Below, piece by piece: positions 46,978 through 47,142 of a stretch of 47,142 nucleotides of DNA (its first letter is position 1; every line of letters starts with the position of its first letter). The translations under genes and the position numbers were made by a program. Origin of the DNA: Streptococcus entericus DSM 14446 (GTDB lineage: Bacteria; Bacillota; Bacilli; Lactobacillales; Streptococcaceae). The DNA lies in assembly GCF_000380025.1 (NCBI RefSeq), contig NZ_KB904161.1, positions 202-47,343 of the forward strand, given 5' to 3'. Below the pieces are notes generated by a model, which searched no databases, was not told the origin of the DNA, and saw nothing but the letters and a program-made list of their open reading frames with translations.

Positions 46978-47142
46978 TTACTTGCCATTATCCCTAAAGG
47001 GATCTTCGTATTCTTTCACACTCAATTTATCAAGTGCGATGTCATGTTAATTCGCCTTCTTATTTCTAAGCTCATGAAGAAATCATCCACTGGATAATTT
47101 CTTTGCTCCTGTATATATTTTTTAATCGTGGCTTCGTTAAGT
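46978..47142 (-). pseudogene. IS200/IS605-type TnpA C-terminus, interrupted, partial
   Basis: In one minus-strand frame the edge reads LNEATIKKYIQEQ, and in another HDIALDKLSVKEYEDPFRDN then GK and stop. Together they resemble the C-terminus of Y1 transposases (KYI.EQ...LS.KEY.DPF). About 55-60 foreign bases between them, including the palindrome AAGAAATCATCCACTGG (47077 on), break the frame. It is cut by the window edge. Confidence 0.5.

Noticed and set aside
1..47142. tRNA or rRNA genes, in particular a tRNA as the island target
   Set aside because: No cloverleaf or rRNA segment was seen; the target is the rpsD 3' end.

Overview
The window is a piece of a low-GC Gram-positive chromosome, almost certainly a Streptococcus. 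The housekeeping genes say so: pepO, gdpP-rplI-dnaB, a Veg homologue, rpsD, and a four-gene pyruvate dehydrogenase cluster whose E3 carries its own lipoyl domain. The species cannot be fixed from the sequence alone.

Layout. (1) 1-893: the end of an AT-rich IS3-family insertion sequence that runs off the left edge. (2) 894-about 6450: the conjugation-gene end of a Tn916-type element (orf24, 23, 22, 21, oriT, 20, 19, ardA, orf17), cut inside orf16 by the IS. (3) 6496-15238: chromosomal genes ltaE, pepO, gdpP, rplI, dnaB, a membrane protein, veg and a nitroreductase. (4) 15466-37729: two satellite-like islands (phage-inducible chromosomal island type) in tandem at the 3' end of rpsD. (5) 37715-45175: rpsD and the pdhA-pdhB-pdhC-lpdA cluster. 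(6) 45345-47142: an FMN reductase, a MarR regulator and an IS200-like remnant.

Island 1 (about 15524-26250) has a packaging/late module (DUF1492/ArpU-like regulator, small-terminase-like protein, two unknowns). Its replication module has a DnaD-like organizer and a DnaC-like loader. It also has tandem paralogues, a divergent Cro/CI switch and a tyrosine integrase. Its left end hides a 31-residue Fst-like type I toxin with a convergent antisense RNA. Island 2 (about 26251-37720) has the same plan, but replicates with a primase-helicase whose gene is followed by an iteron-rich candidate origin. It carries a DEDDh exonuclease between CI and integrase. Each island has its own arm-type repeats at both ends and its own copy of the end of rpsD plus a terminator.

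The most interesting signal is non-coding. Both islands carry the same RNA-like parts. One is a left-end stem-loop/terminator RNA whose stems covary between the islands and whose 10-nt loop is complementary to the integrase leader. The second is that integrase leader. The third is a separate small RNA locus, with promoter and terminator, that repeats 27 nt of the leader in sense orientation. This suggests an antisense/target/decoy circuit on integrase. Island 2 also has a predicted small RNA with 24 of 25 nt complementary to the leader of its late regulator. The pyruvate dehydrogenase operon contains a covarying multi-hairpin repeat in two of its intergenic gaps. All calls come from reading the sequence; no searches or folding programs were run.
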